From positions 191,001 through 255,000 of the forward strand of contig OY783198.1 of NCBI GenBank assembly GCA_963678675.1: DNA of 64,000 nucleotides, read 5' to 3'. The stretch comes from Xiphydria camelus. Taxonomy: Eukaryota > Arthropoda > Insecta > Hymenoptera > Xiphydriidae. The translations under genes were made by a program, and so were the position numbers. This document shows positions 61,101 to 64,000 of this stretch, one piece after another; positions within the stretch are counted from its first letter, which is position 1, and the number at the start of each line of letters is the position of its first letter. Below the pieces are notes generated by a model. That model saw only the letters and a program-made list of their open reading frames with translations. It had not been told where the DNA came from and did not search any database.

Positions 61101-64000
61101 TCACGCGCGATCCGCCAAGAGCGGTCCTCCAAATACTTTTCCGCTTCCTCTCCTCTCTCGCCTACCACCACCCTCTTAGGTTTTCTCGCACCGCATGGTT
61201 TTCGTTTGCATTTTCGTTCGTTATAGATTGTCAGCCTCGACCAAGTCGTTGTTCAACCTCTTCAAGCCCCCGGTGCCGAGCAACGTGAAACACGGGTAAA
61301 TAGATCAGTGAACTGAAGGATCCGTCCCTTCATTCGCGCTGTAACACGCTTGCTTCTCTCTTGGTTCGGTGCTTGCGTGGATCGGGCTTGAGAGCTGACC
61401 AAACCTAACCCGATACGCGGAGCGACTCCGGTAATGGATTGGTATAAGGGCGGTGGGAGGGGGCACTAGAGTAAAACGACCTGTTCGACCCCTCGCCGAC
61501 GAACAATGGCGCCGAGAGCGGCTCGCGCGGAATTCCCCGAGCCGAAGGACCTCGTCCTTCCGTCCCGACATCCTTCTCGCCGCTGCTCCCCTCCCGCCTC
61601 TCTCCGACTGGTGCCTCATCGCGGTGCGAGGGCCGCGCGCGCGCGCGAATAGCGTAATTATTTACTCAAGACGCGCGAGCGTACACCCACGGCTCTGCTC
61701 GTGAAGATATGTAGGTACCGGCCGACACGTTCCCATCCTTCCTCTTTGTGTTCGTTCCCCGCGAGATTTCGTGGCGCGGAGAGAAGAATTAGCATGTAGC
61801 GCTCCCGCTGCCCACCTGCGAGTCGCGCGGCGCGGATCGCGGTCTTCGACGCGAGGGGCGAGCGGAAGGGTGGGAGGGAGGACACGTCGAAAAACGGCGC
61901 AAAAGAAAACTCGGGATCTCCGTTGATCTCGCGAGTTCGTAATATTTCCGTTTGGTTTACGGGTGGGAATGAAAGCTGCCAAAGCTGCTCGGACGAGTAG
62001 ACGGGTACTTGTAAAAACGATCGGGCTCGGAGCAAAATAATGTTGTTTTCGTTCCAACCGTGGGTACTGATCGATCGCTTCGATAAAAATATGTTTAACG
62101 TGATATCCGTCCGGTGTATTCGGACACGCATTCGACCTGCTCCGTTCGATTCTTCGATTTACGTAATTTCAATCCAGCAGGCTGCTGCAATACGTCGCGA
62201 AAGAGTGAACGAAAGAGCCAGCGGAGAGGCAGACGAAAGCAGAGGCTTACATCAAGAGAGGCGCTAATCGCTATTCATTGTGCAACGATCGCGGAGACTT
62301 CCCGCGGTGTGCGAGGCCGGCGTTGCTACAATCTCGCGGAAGTGTTGGAAAAACGGGGATAAAATTAAAAAAAAAAACCCTCGCGATGATATTCGCAAAA
62401 CGATTCGTCCGGTTTCGCACGTCGACTCGATTCGCGGCGTCCGTTACGTCATCGGCGAACGGAAAAGGTCCCGGCCGATCTCGACACCTTTCGCAAGCGA
62501 CGCGCCGCATTTGGTTTAAGGTCGATCCGACGAGTTGGTCTCGACGGCTCTCGGGTAAAAAAGGGTTACCACGCGTTATATTACGTCACTCTGCAGCGAC
62601 TGGCAATTTAGCGCTGATAGCGTGCAACCTGGTGCCGGCTAAAAAAGATACGTTCGTACCGCGGGCGACCGACAATGAGGAATGAGTCATTGCAGCCGTG
62701 GCGAGAACGTCGACTTCGCGCCGTGTGCGGAGGGGAGAGCAAGGCTGTGTGCACACAGTGGGATAGCGTCTGTGCGCCGAACCGGTCGCGGTCGGGAGTT
62801 ATACTACCTACACACATATTATATTGCACCGACTTTGGTGCACGAGGTGTTTTGCGCATCGATTGATCGCGGCGCGAACGACATTCCGGGAATTGTATCG
62901 CGCGGCTGCGAAAGAGTGCAGAGCGAGGTGACGGGCTCTACGATACGGCTTGACACGTACGGTCTCATATGTTTGCGCGCGCGTAAGAGAGGTATTATGC
63001 GAGAGGAGAGTCTACCTAGAGGCGATTGATCGCGGGTTCCTGTCATCGGTACACATCGACAGAGTCGTTGTTACTAGGCGGATCGTTCGAAGCTACAGTT
63101 TGCTCTTTGATAAGGATAACGGCTTTTCCTCGGTGGAGTGAATTTCGTCGTTCGTACCTCTGGCTCGCATGTTGAATTTAAGCATTTTTCTCAGTTCGAT
63201 ACATCGCTGGTCGATTGCTCGTTTCGTACGAGAATGCGGGAACGATGATTGCACAATTGCATGTCGTTTTGTGTATGGAAATGAGAGGTTTGTGTTTGGA
63301 AGGCTTCGCTGTGCTTATGATTTATCAGGGGAGGCGCGAGTTATTCCGATCAATGTGTGATACCAGGTCGTATGGTACAAAGTAACACAACAAAGATAAT
63401 CAAAATCAAAACTTTCTAGATCTCTCTTCGTGCATGTCGCGCCACTCGCTTCCGCTCAATACGTAATCAAGAATATTTCCGACAGGTGGTCGTCCGTGTG
63501 CTAGATGTAAATCTCTTCGAATTCGCTTAACAGTTCGCTCCGTCTTTACCTCGCAGCACGAGAGACATGCAGTACAACGAGGAGGAGGGCACCGTCAGGA
63601 TGTACCTGCGCGGTAGACCGGTCGTACTTTACGCTCCGACTCCCGTCGTGGAGTCCTACGACCTCCACAAGGTCAATACTCCGCCGCAGAGTAAGCTGAA
63701 GTTGGACTGGGTCTACGGTTACAGAGGCAGAGATTGCAGGAGCAATTTGCATCTGTTGCCTACCGGTGAAATCGTCTACTTCGTGGCTGCGGCGGTGGTT
63801 CTCTATAATATGGAGGAGCACAGTCAGAGGCACTACCTGGGTCACACGGACGACGTGAAATGGTGAGCGTAGGCTGAAGAGAGAAAGAGAGAGAGAGCGA
63901 GAGAGAGAGAGTACAGATTTCCCCCGATTAATTCCATATCATTGTGAACTCTGCATCGCACATCGACGAGTTACCAAAACTTTTGGCTCTCCTTTCAGCA
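58155..64000 (+). CDS. EMAP-like (EML) microtubule-associated protein, 5' part
   Basis: Exons 58155-58206, 58937-59167, 60258-60414, 60543-60656, 60767-60895, 61227-61295, 63557-63862 and the first two bases of the next at 63999. This gives 352 residues and continues past the window. Order: a short acidic start (MSTPDTMDTIDEADQ); a coiled coil about 27-72 (LERQSLAQRDEIVCLRATLA), the trimerisation segment of EML1-4; a Ser/Pro/Arg-rich linker with SPSSSSVSPVPSPSP; then the HELP motif in exon 7 (VRMYLRGRPVVLY, SKLKLDWVYGYRGRDC, LLPTGEIVYF) and the first WD40 entry (HYLGHTDDVKC). EML proteins bind microtubules through the coiled coil and linker, and tubulin through the double propeller. The donor of exon 4 (AGGTCCGT) is weak, but the stronger one 3 bases later breaks the frame. 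No DCX domain is seen. Confidence 0.93.
58207..58936 (+). other. EML intron 1
   Basis: GTGAGT to TTTTTTCGCAG, phase 1. Contains TATA/TACATA-type low complexity at 58660-58760. Confidence 0.85.
59168..60257 (+). other. EML intron 2
   Basis: GTAAGT to CTTTTCAG, phase 1. No additional exon or repeat recognised. Confidence 0.85.
61296..63556 (+). other. EML intron 6
   Basis: GTAAAT to TACCTCGCAG, phase 2 on both sides, so the linker and HELP exons join directly. Nothing else recognised in 2.3 kb. Confidence 0.8.

Overview
The window is eukaryotic nuclear DNA, most likely from an insect and probably a hymenopteran. Genes are split by GT-AG introns and separated by wide intergenic space. The sequence is rich in CpG and carries many long (CT)n arrays, TACGTATA-type low-complexity stretches and small terminal-inverted-repeat transposons. 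Protein similarity, as I recognise it by eye, is to insect families. The order is an inference from repeat style and gene families; no species-specific marker was seen.

Layout. (1) 1-14.3 kb, minus strand: a complete three-exon globin of 191 residues that starts Met-Gly-Cys, as in the lipid-anchored globin X type. Its two introns fall at the classical globin positions and the first is 10.6 kb long. (2) 14.3-23 kb: a divergent intergenic gap holding low-complexity DNA. (3) 23-38.4 kb, plus strand: a 14-exon gene for a 1163-residue glutamine-rich scaffold-like protein with a coiled coil and a C-terminal SAM domain. I do not recognise its name. One of its introns carries a 732-bp TTAA-flanked element and another a 317-bp inverted-repeat element related to one at 5.4 kb. 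(4) 40.4-42.1 kb, plus strand: a complete four-exon NPC2-like (ML-domain) secreted lipid-binding protein. Just past its polyadenylation signal lies a second, frame-incompatible copy of the last exon. (5) 43.1-43.2 kb, minus strand: tRNA-Ser(CGA) with a Pol III terminator. (6) 43.2-58.1 kb: mostly non-coding, with a 277-bp foldback, homopolymer runs, two candidate upstream exons and one odd 73-codon ORF. (7) 58.2-64 kb, plus strand: the 5' part of an EML (EMAP-like) microtubule-associated protein gene, covering the coiled coil, a Ser/Pro-rich linker, the HELP motif and the start of the WD40 propeller. It runs off the right edge.

The genes are functionally unrelated, as is usual in animal genomes: haem/redox chemistry at membranes, cortical or signalling scaffolding, sterol or lipid carriage outside the cell, translation, and microtubule organisation. 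All exon models were built by hand from splice consensus and reading phase. Within each model the phases agree at every junction, which is the main support for them.
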